Positions 26,164 through 39,000 of a stretch of 64,000 bases of DNA are shown piece after piece. The translations under genes and the position numbers were made by a program. The stretch comes from Rhododendron vialii (taxonomy: Eukaryota > Streptophyta > Magnoliopsida > Ericales > Ericaceae). The stretch's first letter is position 1. The number at the start of each line of letters is the position of its first letter. The DNA is taken from assembly GCF_030253575.1 (NCBI RefSeq), contig NC_080560.1, positions 8,180,501-8,244,500 of the forward strand, given 5' to 3'. The notes below the pieces were generated by a model. The model had not been told where the DNA came from. It did not search any database and saw only the letters and a list, made by a program, of their open reading frames with translations.

Positions 26164-26615
26164 TATGTTATTTTCTTGAATTCATTGTTATAACTCGAAG
26201 AAGAAAATAGATTCCATGGCCTGTCGCAGTAGTCGGGGTCTGTTGACTGGCTCATTGGGTCTAGGAGTTTAGATCTCTGACCCCCAACTACTCCCCTAAG
26301 ATATAGAAAACGAAATTAAAGTTGTTACACTATTTACTGATAAAATTTTATTGCAATACTTAATTATGTAGGAAAATCACATATTCTGTGGAATTTGATT
26401 TGTATATATATTGTAGGTACGTATAATGATCAAATATTTACGTGCAAAAATATGAACAAAGATGTGTCTGGAATCGTTCGATACATTTGAACTCCTCTCT
26501 ATTTCGTAAGGCTCACGTATATCGCACATTGAACGGTTCGTGACACAATTGCGTTTAAATCAGTTCGCATAATTACGTGTAGAGGCTCTTCACACGTAAT
26601 TAATGTTTGTTTTTT

Positions 26616-26684
26616 TTGACTTTTAGGGCTAGAAGTTATAGTTTAATTAAGTTGGCAAGCCAAGTCCTAGCAAGCTACTTGACC
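26616..26684 (+). promoter_or_regulatory. Two W-box motifs upstream of the WRKY gene
   Basis: TTGACT (26616-26621) and TTGACC (26679-26684) match the W-box core TTGAC[C/T] bound by WRKY factors. They lie 253-321 bases before the start codon. Auto- or cross-regulation by WRKY proteins is common in the family. Here it is only inferred, and short motifs occur by chance. Confidence 0.35.
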
Positions 26685-26873
26685 ACAATTAAAGGACATA
26701 AAACTAGAAGGGGACTTGGCCACAACTCTCTCTCTCTTCACAAAAAAAAAAAAATCAAATCTCTTCACTTTCTCTTCAAACCAACTCTAAAACCACCCCT
26801 TTCATTACTTGTATTTTTGGTCTTCCTTCTCAAATTCTCAGTCTCCCTTTTTTATCTCCGAGTCCATTGCACC

Positions 26874-26887
26874 CCTCTCTCTCTCTC

Positions 26888-26919
<32 letters not shown>
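26874..26919. repeat. CT-rich microsatellite in the WRKY leader
   Basis: CT repeats, once interrupted by ACAAT, end 17 bases before the start codon and probably lie in the 5' untranslated region. Frames running through it only encode Leu/Ser repeats. Confidence 0.85.
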
Positions 26920-26936
26920 ATAACATCTCTTGATTT

Positions 26937-29900
26937 ATGGCCAAAGGAAGTGGACTCTCCATTGATACAGATCGGATCGGATGCTTCCTTCATCACCCAA
27001 CTGTGATCAATTCATTTCCCGACGACCACCACCACCACCACAACAACAACAGCAACCGCCGCCTCAACCACCACCACCCGAAGCTGAAGCTTGAACCCAT
27101 GGAAACTACACAACAAGTGCCAAATACTATTCAATTCCCAGTCAACCTAAACTGCACCTCCCACGATGGTGATGAAGATGATGAGGACGTTGATCCTCCA
27201 CCCTCCGGTGACAAACGAAGGGTCATCGGAGAGATGGATTTCTTCGCCGACAATAAACAAGGCGGCCGCAACGATGTGGCTGCCGCCGTTGCCGGTGGTT
27301 CGGATAAGAAGGGCTTGGATGTCAACGTGAATGTAATCCACCCACTTGAATTTTTCTCTATCTCGCTAGTTCACTTTATTTGATTTTTTGTGGGTTTGAA
27401 TTTATTGAATTTTGTACGTATGTATGTTGAATGTTATATGAATAGACCGGACTGCGGCTTCTGACTGCTAACACCAGTACTTGTCAATCCACGGCGGATG
27501 ATGGAAAGTCCCGAAACTCCGATGATAAACGAGCTAAGGCCGAGGTAATTACAATATGTGATTCTATATCGGGTTGGTCAGTTATAACTAGATGTATTAA
27601 GCGTATGGACACACATATATATACTACCTCCGTCCCGAAAAGTTAATCAATTACTAAAGGACGTATAATTTTTGAATTAAAAAAATATAGTAGTTAATTT
27701 CATTCATAATTTTTAAAATTCCTTGATAACAAATTAAAGAGCTAAACGAGTTTCTTTTTTTTTAATTTGGTGTCAAAAAATTTTAAATTTGCAAAAGTAT
27801 TTATTTTTTATTTAAAAATTACATATTTTTTTTATAGTGGACTGACTTTTTGGGACAGAGGGAGTATGATTTTTGCACTCTATTAATAGTGTATGTATAC
27901 ACATATACTTCCAAATTTATATATTATTGTACATTAGTTCAATACTTTTGTTAAATTTATATATATCCGACATATATTTAATGATGATCGGAAAATAATT
28001 CAATAAGTATACATGTTATTCCATTGATCTTTCTTAAATATATGATCCAATTCGATGCTTAAATCCCAACAAACAAACAAGCCTATATATGTAAGGAGTA
28101 ATCATCCTGTAGTTGCCGCGTTTGGATACCATAATTGGATACCCCATTTTAATATATGATTTTGAAGTGCTACTTTACATGATTAGAACATGTGCTTGGT
28201 CCGTGTAATCCGTAAGAGATCGAACCCGAATCAGTTACGTACACATGGGATCTCTAGGAATGTCCTCAATATTTCGACCTCTTTTTTTTTTAACGGAGGA
28301 CCAGCCTTACAGTCAGGTCACTAAATGAATCCGATTGTACAACTCAAATCTCTGGAGAAGCTAGCGCCTCAATACTAGTTACAGTCCTCTACTTACTTCA
28401 AGGTATTCACCCGGTAGAGAATCGAACCTCAGACCTTGAGCAGTACTCCCAAGGTTTGGATATCTACCAGCACTACTTGGGAAACACCTCGGTGTGTATA
28501 TTTCCACTTTGATTTGGAGCTATGGTTCCATGACATAACATGATTTATTTGATTTTTGGAGGTATAGCATAGCCAATAAGTCTATGTACGTACACATCTA
28601 CCAACTACTCATGTCTTACATATGTGTGGGGCCAACACATATGTAAGAGATGAGTAGTCGGTGAATGATCGTTAGAAGTGTACATGGCATTATTCGTAGC
28701 ATAGAGGGTCACTATTAGCGGTAAAAGTTTACGAGACAGTTACAGTGTGCATATATTCTAACTGTTAGACATGTCTCCGGTACTCCTCCGCCCATTCTCA
28801 TGTTGGCTGGTGATTACTTTGTTGTTGTATATATATATCAGTATATGTGGTAGTGTACGTACAACTATATACTATTGCGGTTTTGACTCATGTTTACTGG
28901 TTTTAGCTGGCTGTGGTGCAAGCGGAGCTGGAGAGAATGAACGTGGAGAATCAACGGCTGAGAGACGCGCTCAATCAAGTCACCAGCAATTACAGTACTC
29001 TCCAGATGCACCTGATTACACTGACGCAGCATCAAAATCACCGAAACCGCGATCAAAAACCCGAAAACAATTCCGCAAATGGAAATTCAGAGGAAAACAA
29101 CAACATATTACACGGTGGTTTTAGCGGAGGGCAAGTGGTTCCTAGACAGTTCATGGACCTCGGGCTCGCCTCCGCCGCCAACGCGAACGAGCCGGCGTTG
29201 TCTCCCTCGGAGGAGGAGCGGTTGCGATCGCCGCTGCCGGTTAATAATGCTGCGGCGAAGGAGTTGTGTGATGATCATGCGAGGGAGGACAGCCCGGAGG
29301 ATGGGTCGAACAAGTTTGCTAGATTGAACCCTACCAAAAATGTTGATCAGGCCACGGAGGCTACCATGAGGAAAGCCCGGGTCTCGGTTCGAGCGCGGTC
29401 CGAGGCTCCCATGGTACATGATTTGATAGAATTAGCATTTTTTTTGGTACTTAGTAAAAATATATTTGTTTTTATTCATTGGATTAATTTTTTTGGATTG
29501 GTAGATTAGTGATGGATGCCAATGGCGGAAGTACGGGCAAAAAATGGCGAAAGGAAACCCGTGTCCTCGTGCTTATTACCGGTGCACCATGGCTGCCGCC
29601 TGCCCAGTTCGAAAGCAAGTAGGTGTCTTTCATTTTAAGTGGGTTTTTTTTTTTCTTTCTTTTTGAATGTTTAATGGCCAATAACATGGTACTAGCAGGG
29701 ACAGATTCAAAAATAATCTTACTTAGGTTAAGTTCTGGTAAGGATTTTTTCGGGATTTTTGAGCTTTTTCCGTTTTGTTCTTATTCTTTTTTTTTTTTGC
29801 ATTTGATAGTTCGCAACAAATTTTTTTGGATCATTGATTCGTCTCGACGAAAAGAATCGAAAAAGTAAACAATTAATAATATCTTTTACCCAAATATTTT

Positions 29901-32738
29901 TAAAAATATTCAGGATAAAACCTAAAAGACCGACTTTTGGGTCTTATCTTGGATACTACAAAAAATAATAGGGTAAAAGTATAAAAAAGAACTTTTTTCG
30001 ATTCTTCTTGTCGAGCCGAATCAATAATCCACAAAAGTTTGTCTCAAAACAAACAAACGCGAAAAAAATTTAAAGGACAAACGAAAAAAGCCCAGAAATT
30101 CCAAAAAATCCTTAGCGGAACTCAACCTTAGTTAGGGCATCTTATCAATCACAATTGGGTAGCTTTCTTTTTTTAATCAATCACAATTACAAGCTAATAA
30201 TACTAGGCTTTGACATGCATTACTAACCAAGAAAGTTTATAATTTCTGATTTCTACAAAAGTTTATTAATTAAAGTAAGCACCGAATTTTAGACGAGTTT
30301 TCTAAAGTATCTTCTACCATTGACCTTGACTGGATTTTAGAATGAGCTGGTTGGTTCTATTAATGACTTTCTCTTATAAAAATGCTCAAAAGGCAAACAG
30401 CCTGACGACTAAAAAATGTGAAAATTTGGACCCCAACTATTTTGGTTTTTTCTTCAACGGCGATTTATTTTTATTAATCTTTGAAAAAATGTGAAAATTA
30501 GGACCCCAACTATTTTGGTTTTTTCTTGAACGGCGATTTATTTTTATTAATCTTTGAAAAAATGTGAAAATTAGGACCCCAACTATATATTTTGGTTTTT
30601 TCTTGAACGGCAATTTATTTTTATTAATCTTTGAAATTGTTACAGAGACTAACAGGAACAAAAAGAATGATATCATATCCCTAAGTTAAGCTAAGAATAA
30701 TCTTGTGCGCAATCCGAAACTCAAATCCTTGATTGACAAGCCTAAATGAAAAAGTTCTTTAGTACCCGGCATTCAAGACCAAAGGAAAATGCTACGGCCA
30801 CCAGTTCGAAGTTTGCGTTAGGGCTCCGAAATGTCAAGAGTTTGGTCCGGGAAACACTCCAACCATAGAGTGAAAGGTACATAAAATGAAAGATTCAATC
30901 ATTACTTTTGAGATTTTTAGAGCAAAATATATAAGAGCAAGAGTAATAAAATTTCTCAATTTTGAACCCTTGTAGATCTATTCATGGGTGCCCCTTAAAA
31001 TCTAGAAATTATTCAGTGGTACTTGAGCATACGACTTCTTGCACATTTTGTGTGGCATGATTGAGCCATGTTTCTAAAGTACTTAATAATTGAATTGAAT
31101 GCGCGGTTACATGGCATAATTACTTGCCTAATTGGTCTTGATTATGACTCTTAAGTTGTGCGATTATAAATTGAACTTTGGAAGTCACTAGAAAGTGAAG
31201 AAAACCAATAGTCAAATTGAAGTGGGCTCAAAACTTAGGTGTGAAGTCTATGGTGATTAGTTATGACATTGATGTGGCCTTCTGTTATTTTTTCATCATA
31301 ATTGTTTTTTTTCAAAGGTCAGAGGTGCCCGAATAAGCCATTATTGTGACACAACTGGGTATAGGGGATGTAATTAAAAATGGCTTTGGAAATGCCCAAT
31401 TCTAGCCGGAGCATTTCCAATACCATTTTCTATGAACAAAATTAGTTCAAGTGTACGTCTGTTTAATTTGTACTAACCTAATTTGCTTTTCAACCAAAAA
31501 AGAAAGTTCATTTTTAAAAAAAAAAAAAGAAGGTGAAACTTCAAATATATTCATCTTCGATATAAGTAAATTTCATCTTTTGATTAATTTTGTTATCGTA
31601 AGTTTAACATCTCTTTTGGTGAATTTTGAAAAGCAAGTTGCTTACATCCCGTTTATTAATAAGAATCCCTTGACCTACGTGTGAAAACAACGAGCAGAAG
31701 ACAAAAAGGATCTAATCCAAATCATTCCCTTTAATACTCCATTCAGCTGCACAGAAAGGATGCATGTGAAACGATATAAAAAAAATAAAAAAATCAACAT
31801 TTTAGTTAATTTCTGTGTGTTGAATTATCAAGAAAATTATGAAATTTATAAATTCAACTCCTCCACTCAAAACCATTTTGTCGCAAAATAAATCCTCCTA
31901 AAAAGAAGCAATTTTAATTTTTCTGCAAAATTTCTTTGCTAGAGAACACATTGGAAAGAAAAATTTCTTTCTTCTTTACCTTTACTTTTCCGAAAATGTA
32001 TTTCCCATACAACATACCTGATAACTGAACGGAAAGACTAGCTAGATGACTATTATTATTCGATTTGATCTAAAATTTTCTTGTTCTAATCCAAATATTC
32101 TCACTTGTTAATTTCACCAGGTCCAAAGATGTGCCGAAGACAGAAGCATCCTAACCACCACCTACGAAGGCAACCACAACCACCCCCTCCCTCCCGCCGC
32201 CATGGCGATGGCCTCCACCACCTCCTCCGCCGCCCGAATGCTTCTCTCCGGCTCCATGCCGAGCTCTGACGGCCTCATCCACCACCACCCCAATTTCCTC
32301 CCCAGACCATCCCTCCTCCCCTGCCCCCCCACCATGGCCACCATCTCCGCCTCTGCCCCGTTCCCCACCGTCACCTTAGACCTCACCCAAAACCCGAACA
32401 ACCCACTACAATTCCAGAGGCCTCCAGCCCAGTTCCAGCTCCCGTTTCCAAACCCGAACGCGGCGGCCCTTTTGCCGCAATTGTTTGGGCAAGCGATTCA
32501 TAGTAACCAGTCCAAGTTTTCGGGGCTCCAGATGTCGCATGACGCGGTGCAACAGCAGAACTCGTTGGCTGAGACGGTGAATGCGCTCACGGCGGATCCG
32601 AACTTCACGGCGGCGCTGGCGGCGGCGATTGGTTCTTTGATTGGGGGCGGGCAACCGAATAATAACGGCAACAACGGTAACGGCAATAATGGCGGCAGCT
32701 TTTCAAGTGGTAACAACAATAGCAATGACAGCAAATAA
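26937..32738 (+). CDS. WRKY transcription factor, group IIb (WRKY6/31/42-like)
   Basis: Five exons (26937-27332, 27446-27544, 28907-29413, 29505-29618, 32121-32738) join in phase to 577 residues. The protein binds W-box DNA in the nucleus. Relatives act in phosphate, senescence and defence responses. Features in order: an N-terminus starting [10 protein letters not shown] with a His run near residue 31, an acidic stretch, and a leucine-zipper-like segment at about 166-206. A single WRKY domain follows, with WRKYGQK at 341-347 and zinc ligands Cys361, Cys367, His391 and His393 (C-X5-C-X23-H-X-H). The C-terminal part is proline- and alanine-rich with FPTVTLDLT, a IIb hallmark, and the tail is Asn/Gly/Ser-rich. 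The intron between VRKQ and VQRC is the one typical of groups IIa and IIb. No lesion is seen. The exact WRKY number cannot be set without a tree. Confidence 0.95.
27624..27864. mobile_element. Stowaway MITE in WRKY intron 2
   Basis: The ends CTACCTCCGTCCCG and TGGGACAGAGGGAG are inverted repeats bordered by TA. The element is 241 bp, AT-rich and non-coding. Confidence 0.78.
28265..28490 (-). mobile_element. SINE-like sequence in WRKY intron 2
   Basis: On the minus strand, AAGTAGTGCTGGTAGATATCC resembles an A-box region, and GGTTCGATTCT, about 50 bases on, matches the polymerase III B box well. A second GGTTCGATC-like word lies near 28215. Boundaries and target duplications were not resolved. 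Confidence 0.4.
29722..30131. mobile_element. Foldback MITE in WRKY intron 4
   Basis: About 410 bp with inverted ends: GGTTAAGTTCTGGTAAGGAT on the left against the complement of ATCCTTAGCGGAACTCAACC on the right. The palindromy continues inward. A TTA triplet lies next to each end, which would fit a PIF/Harbinger (Tourist-like) target duplication. It shares its inner half-palindrome with the elements at 34030 and 43150. Confidence 0.65.
30415..30637. repeat. Three tandem copies of a 73-bp unit in WRKY intron 4
   Basis: AATGTGAAAATTAGGACCCC recurs with starts at 30415, 30488 and 30561. Copies 2 and 3 are nearly identical, apart from an extra TATA in the third. The sharp period and low divergence point to a recent expansion. 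The remainder of the 2.5 kb intron (30640-32120) shows nothing recognisable. Confidence 0.92.
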
Positions 32739-34029
32739 AAGGCAAACACTTGCAAGTTTTTCTTGGGAGGTTTTTTATTTTTGGGCTGTGTTTTTTTGTC
32801 CAGGATTTGTGGACTGGACCGACCAGATTTGTCGCGGCGGGCCCAGTAAGAGTCCGATTTCTATAGTTTCATCGATTGTTTATTTTGTAGAATAAGTTAG
32901 CTTGAAAAAACAAAATTGATTCTATAGCCGCATGATGAAAGAGGTTTGTCTGTAAAGAATGCAACATATATTAAAATATAAATTTGAAAAAAGTGTCGAT
33001 TTTTCAAGGAAAAACTTGATAAAATCATGCGGCTACGATTATCACATTCTTTCTTTTTTTATTTTTATTTTGTGGATGATTGAAAAGTCAACAACCCAAA
33101 TTATCGAATTGAACACGTTCGTTCTTTTCATTTCATCGATCGTTCTTTCTTTTCTTCTTCCTTATTTGGGGGTGGAAATGAAGTGAAATGTACATGTTCG
33201 TTCTATTTTTTGGTCAATCGATTAGTCTTCAAGTCTTTGTTTTTTTTTTTTTTCCTACAGTGTTTCGCTTTTTCAATAAAGAAATAGAATTTGTTAGTCA
33301 ATATAATACTCATTCCCTTTTTTTCCCGATAATCTAGTGAGGGATTAATAGAAAAAGTTATTGTGCAATTTTGTTGCAGAACTTTAATGAGCATTTTTCT
33401 TTTTTTAAAACATCATCAATATTTCTTTGTAGGCGGAGGGATTAAAGTTGTGTTTTTGTACAAATATAATCACAGGTTTTGTGATGTTTGTCCTTAACAT
33501 CTTTCTCTGCACGGGGACAAACCTAGAAAACGGGCGAAGGAAAACAGGAAAGTCTAGTGACACTGCATTATTTTTTTTTTAAACTTCATAGACACGAGCC
33601 GAAGGGTTCAAACATATGCTTTTTCTTGAAGTTACTTGTAGATGGTGATCTTAAACTCCGATTTTGCATCGCATGGGAGTCAAGAGAGAGCTGGTCAACA
33701 AAACCTTCTCAAAGTGAACGTTAGATATTTAGGGCCTTTGCTTCTTGAAACAAATGGCCATAATGCTTGTCTCATTATTTGATTTTCGCCTTTGCCTTTT
33801 GGCCCACTCTGTAAATCCTTTGTGCTTGGAAATAGTGTGTGAGAATGCCAGCAATCTGCCGAAACGAGAAGTTTTTCTTTTTATCTCCTCTCAAACAAGT
33901 GACACTTATCTTGCGTGTTTAATTCTCCAATAAGCTATAAGGTGATGCCGCCTTCTTTGGTGTTTTGGCTTTGCCCATTTGCTTTTATTGTTTATATGAG
34001 CATTTAGGCCTCTTAGGTGCTGCTCAGGC

Positions 34030-34391
34030 CCCGTTCGGCTAAAAAAGTTAATTGCTTTTTTTTTTATCATTATTTAAATTTTTTTCATATTTGTTAGTTT
34101 TTTGTTAATTTTTTGGAGATTATTGCATAGTTATGACAAGAGGAATCTAAAAAGTAAAAAATTACGAGCGAAACCTAATTTTTTTGAATAAAGATAAAAA
34201 TAAGCCAATAAGCCAATTTTTTCATCTTTATTAAAAAAAATTGGATTTCGATCATAATTTTTTACTTTTTAGATTCCTCTCATCATGACGATGCAATAAT
34301 CCCCAAAAAATTTATGAAAAACTAAAAAATACAAAAAAAATTAAATAAGGACAAAAAAAAAGCCAGTTGGCTTATTTAGCCGAACAGAGCC
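34030..34391. mobile_element. Foldback MITE (GGCCCCGTTCGGCTAAA ends)
   Basis: GGCCCCGTTCGGCTAAAAAAG on the left faces the near complement of TTATTTAGCCGAACAGAGCC on the right. The palindromy runs almost unbroken through the middle near 34205, where AAGAGGAATCTAAAAAGTAA is answered by its complement. It has no coding content. The ends resemble Tourist-type elements, but no clear target duplication was found. Confidence 0.75.
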
Positions 34392-34513
34392 TTTAGTCTC
34401 TTGGGGTGTCTCTTTGGTTGGCAACTTGTCAATCAAGGGCTTGGGTCTCGGATGAGCACTTCTTGTCTTTGCTCCTTAATTTTGGTCGTTGCTTTCGCAT
34501 TAAAAAATTATTA

Positions 34514-34794
34514 CTCTCTTCGTCCATTTTTAAGTGTTCTGCTTCGTAATTTCAACTTATTAAAAAGACATCATCATTACACATTTCATATCAATTTTAC
34601 CTCTACTTTTCCTCCTTACCCTTTATGGAAATATCATCATTACATTTTTACTTACTAACTTTTCAAAATGGAATCTACTTTTAGGGGCAAAATGGAAAAT
34701 TCATCAACTTTTACCTATTAACTTTACAAAATGGATAATTATAAAAGGGACAGTTCAAAATAAAATACTGAACTCTAAAAAGGGACAGAGAGAG
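34514..34794. mobile_element. Stowaway MITE
   Basis: The ends CTCTCTTCGTCCAT and AGGGACAGAGAGAG are inverted and bordered by TA. It is similar in its interior to the element at 45614-45885. Confidence 0.75.
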
Positions 34795-35386
34795 TACTTG
34801 TTTCGCCATTCAGAAAAAAGGTGAAAGCGGCCGGTAGCATTTTTTCTTGAAGTGGATAAGGTATAAGTAATAACCAAAAGTTCTGGTAACGAAAGACGAA
34901 TGCCAAACCTAGATTTCCAGTTTCTTTTTCCCTGGTGATAGTCTCTTTCACGGAGGCGCTGTGAACAGTTCACAGAGTGGCGCAATCTCAATCGTCTATT
35001 TGCACAATTAATAGCTGAGATTCATTTTCAATTATGACTGATCACAATTAATTCTTTCCCGAAAAAATTTCATTAACATCTTGAGTCCTTGACCCACGAT
35101 TGAGTACCGTAAACACTTGTTTTACAGCACCTCCGCAAAGAAATTTTTTTCTTTTCCCTGATGTTGAATATATCCAAGGGGAGACTTTGGACCGATGCTC
35201 TAAAACTTGGATAGGACCGGCCAGTTGGACAGGCGACTCGCCCACGTTCCCATCCAATCAACTCTCCAAACCCACTTGCTTTGTAGAACCGCTTAGAACC
35301 TTGTAAACAAGTGTCAAATTCGCTCCATCGAACGGTGTTCGAGAATGTGTGGTGTCGAAGAGCTAGTGTTGAGCACATTCATATAT

Positions 35387-35592
35387 TGTTAAATATAAGA
35401 AAAGAAATTTTTTTTTTTTGAATTCGATAATAACATGTACATAGGATCTTGTATTTATACAATAGTGAAATCATAAAATATAGAAACAAAATCAAATCCT
35501 ATACTATGGAAAGATAATCAAATCCTTAATCATAATCAATTACAATCGATTCTATCAACTATAATCAATCAAAATATTTTCATTATTCTAAC
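35387..35592 (-). mobile_element. Possible solo LTR (Copia-like)
   Basis: On the minus strand the unit opens TGTTAGAATAATG, contains TATAAATACAAG as a promoter-like word and closes TATTTAACA, so it has TG...CA ends. It is about 206 bp. No 5-bp target duplication and no internal retrotransposon sequence were found, so this is a tentative call. Confidence 0.4.
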
Positions 35593-36053
35593 ACAATCGA
35601 TGCCTTCGATTTTTGATGAGACACACAGGGTTCTGCTATGAGTTGGGGGCACACTAGGATGTTGTCTTTTATTGATGGAATCCACCCTAAACCAACTATA
35701 TAATGTGATTCAAATCGTTTATCTTGCTCCACTCATTGAGTTTGCTAAGAGTGCCACATATGAATATGAAATTGATAATCCCCTATTGTTTTCTTGTTCT
35801 TTTTTTTTCTTTTTAAAAACAAGAGATGATCATTTTATTGATCTTTGAATGATATAGATATAAAAACTAAGTGGAGGATAAAATGTACGGCATCACAACC
35901 AAGGACAAACATCCCAACCAGGTTGGCAGGAAACCTTGGACAATCACGCGCCGTCCAAAACGCAAATTAAGGAATGAAGGCTGGCGAGAAGCCAAACCCA
36001 ACCAGCACAAGAGGCAGATATACTTGATCACACCGCGAGGTGCACCGCTAGGG

Positions 36054-39000
36054 CTAACTAGAATAGGGATCGTGAATTGGCAAGAGCATATTAGTGTTCA
36101 GCCCAGTGAAAACCATCAGAACAAGAGAAACCAGGACTGAAAGCAGGGATAACACGAGCATGAGCACGTGAGCTATGGTGCTTTTCGTCTTCTGTGCATA
36201 CTCTGTTGAAGCAATGGCTAGAACTGTCAAAGGGAATGAGTAAGCCCACCAAGCCACGTTGAACTTCTTCATTGATTTCTTGAATAGCATTGGCCTCGAA
36301 ACCTGGCAATTAATTTCGTGATATTGTTACGAAAATCACGAAATAGAGAATGAACAAATTAAGAATCAATATCTAATTGTATAAAACTAATTAATGTAGT
36401 GCATGCCTTTTGCATTCCATATCTACTTGTGAATGAAGCGCTACCTCAAGTTGCATGGTGCTGAGAATTGTGGTTTTGGGGGGTTAAAAGGGTGTTTGGT
36501 GATGATTATCTTGTTGGATTATAGATTCTTGATTGTAGATTCTCAATTTAAAAAAATATATTATAATAAAAAATCTGCAATTATTTGATGAATGTATGAA
36601 ACGTAGATTATGAATCTTCAAAGTATTAGGTGCTATAATCAGATAACAAAATTGTTGGGAGACATTTGACAATAATACTTACTGTTATTTGTTAAATTAT
36701 GAATATAAATTGGTGAGAGACATGTGGTAGTGCTTCAGGGGCATAGAATAATCTTTTTTCCATATTCACACCTCCTCCCTAGGTCTCTTTCTCTCTTTCT
36801 CTCTCTTAAAAAAAAATCTACAAAATAGATGCATGCACAATTTTATCTATGCATATACACACATATAATATAACTGAATCTCTTACGTATGAAATATATA
36901 TATTTCTAGAAAGTCCAACCTTCCAAATTTTAGTGATTTTTCTAAAATGTTCTAGCTAGTTCTACAGGAATGGAATAAAGAAAGAGACAAATATATCGAT
37001 ACATTTTAAGGGAGACTAGTACATTATGTATAAAAAATTCAATTTCCCAACCCCAAGTGCAAAATCTGGTGGTCACGCTTGACTTCGATGTAGACAAAGC
37101 TGAGGTGGAAAATGAGATGAAAATTGCAGAGGAGGTGACAGAAACTAATGTGGAAGCTGAAAAGGCTATTGGGACAAAAGAGAGAGCATTACAGCCAATA
37201 AATGTAAACTTGCAAGGATGTAATGATGAGGCAGCTAATTCTTCTTCGGGGGTTGAGGCATCAGCTTGGGGAAGTGGAAAGGTCATGGATAGTATGAGAG
37301 AGCTAGCAGCAAACAACACAACACTCAATATCAATTTGGACCCTCGAACTTTTGTAAGGCTGAATATTTGCATTCAGATTCCAAGAGCATGCCTAAGTAA
37401 TTTGGTTGATAATCAAGACAGTTGGGTGGATGATTCAGTTAAGGAAAATCCAGTTATTATTGAAATTTAAGAAGGAAAAATGATGAGGATGAAATTATTC
37501 CTGAACATCATATTGAAGCAAGCCGAACTGAAAATGAACCTCTTTCTGCACCAATCAAAGCTGCCATAAATAGGGTAAAAGGGAAGAAGAAGAGGAAGAC
37601 AATTGATGATATTCTGGGATTTACAAGGGTCAACTCCTTCAATAACAAGAGTAGAAATAACAAACCAAAGTGTGCGGTGTATAGGTCTGCCGTTGCAGCC
37701 CTAGCACTCTCTGCATCTATCTCTTCAGATGGAGTTATTAACAGAAACAGAATAATTCTGGACGATGCACAAGCAATTTGGACCTGCAACAAGATTATGG
37801 GATTGGGGTATGATGGTGAGGAGGATGAAGTCATAAGCAAAGTTGCAGATACGGTAGCTGAAGACTTGGATAGAGCTGACAAAGTGGCAGGACAGACCTA
37901 GTTTTCGATTTATGTGCTTCTTGGGGTAGGGCCTTGGTGGGGTGTGTTTTGGTTTTTGGGTAAAGAGGTGTTTTGTCCTGAGTGGGGGGTGAGGGTGTCT
38001 TTGTTTGTGGGTGAGCGGGGGTGTATTCCTGTGGTTTTGGTGTGGCTTCTTTGGTTCCTTTTGGGGTGGCTCGTTTGGGCATTGTTCGGATTGATTTCTT
38101 ATCAATCCTTAGAGCTTGATTAGCTTTTGATTGCCGTGGTGTAAGTCTTCTTTTTTTAATATATTATCTCTTTTTCGCCGTTCAAAAAAAAAAAAGTCTT
38201 GGGACTTTGGAAATTTGCTTTCTTTTTTAAGTTTGAAACCTCATTTGTGCTATTAATTCTTACGGATCGGTGCCCTCAAGACTTTATCCCAGCCTTAATC
38301 TAAATCGATCGATATACGCATAAGGCCGCCCTTGACACTCTATTTACTTGCCCTAATTTGTTTTATTTTTTTTTGCTGCTTTTAGTGAACTTTTTTTTTT
38401 CAAATTCATTTAGTAGATGGATAGTTTTAGCTCAAAACTTTGATGGAATGAAAGCAGGTGATCATAAAGTTAAAAGCATATATGTTAATCCAAAACGCAG
38501 GTTCAATTTTCAATCTCACCCCTAGCAAAAACTTTTAGAATCACTGATGATATCCACACTAAAAAAAATGGAGAAAAACTATTCACCGTCCGTCTCGACA
38601 ATCGATGATCCGTATTTCAAAAAAACTCTTCTGGACCATCCGAAACAGTGAAGTTGAGAGCAATGGGAAAATCATTGAATGTTGAGTGGATGAAAAGAAA
38701 TGTTTGGTTTCTACTTTCTCGTAGTGGATGAGTTGACATCAGTGAAGGTTTCAAGTGGACCAGTACTGAACTACTTCCACCGTTGTGCGGCCGTGCAATC
38801 CCCAGTACTGAACTCTTTCCATATTTCACTATCAAGAATATATATGATTTCTACGGTCGCAAAAACCTCTTGAATGAGGTCGACAATTTGGATACTTCTA
38901 CTAAATAGGTAAAACCCCGTCACATTTCACTCTCTATCCATCTTAAGAAACGACGACTTTTACGGTCTTCCTAATCCGAGAGAGGTGGGCCTGGCGGTCC

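Larger units (their letters stand above)
32739..36053. other. Intergenic interval between the WRKY and SLAH genes
   Basis: The two genes converge here. It holds a foldback MITE, a Stowaway MITE, a possible solo LTR and AT-rich sequence. AATAAA on the minus strand (35834-35839) could serve the SLAH transcript. The open frames at 34401-34658, 34755-34991 and 35871-36140 show no family resemblance, and no gene is called. Confidence 0.6.

Noticed and set aside
26607-27006. Open frames upstream of and overlapping the WRKY start
   Set aside because: They run through the CT-rich leader and are in different frames from the WRKY protein. The WRKY start at 26937 is supported by its conserved [10 protein letters not shown] beginning.
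37902-38123. A tryptophan/glycine-rich frame after the LINE ORF1 remnant
   Set aside because: It translates the GT-rich LINE tail. The composition is that of untranslated sequence.
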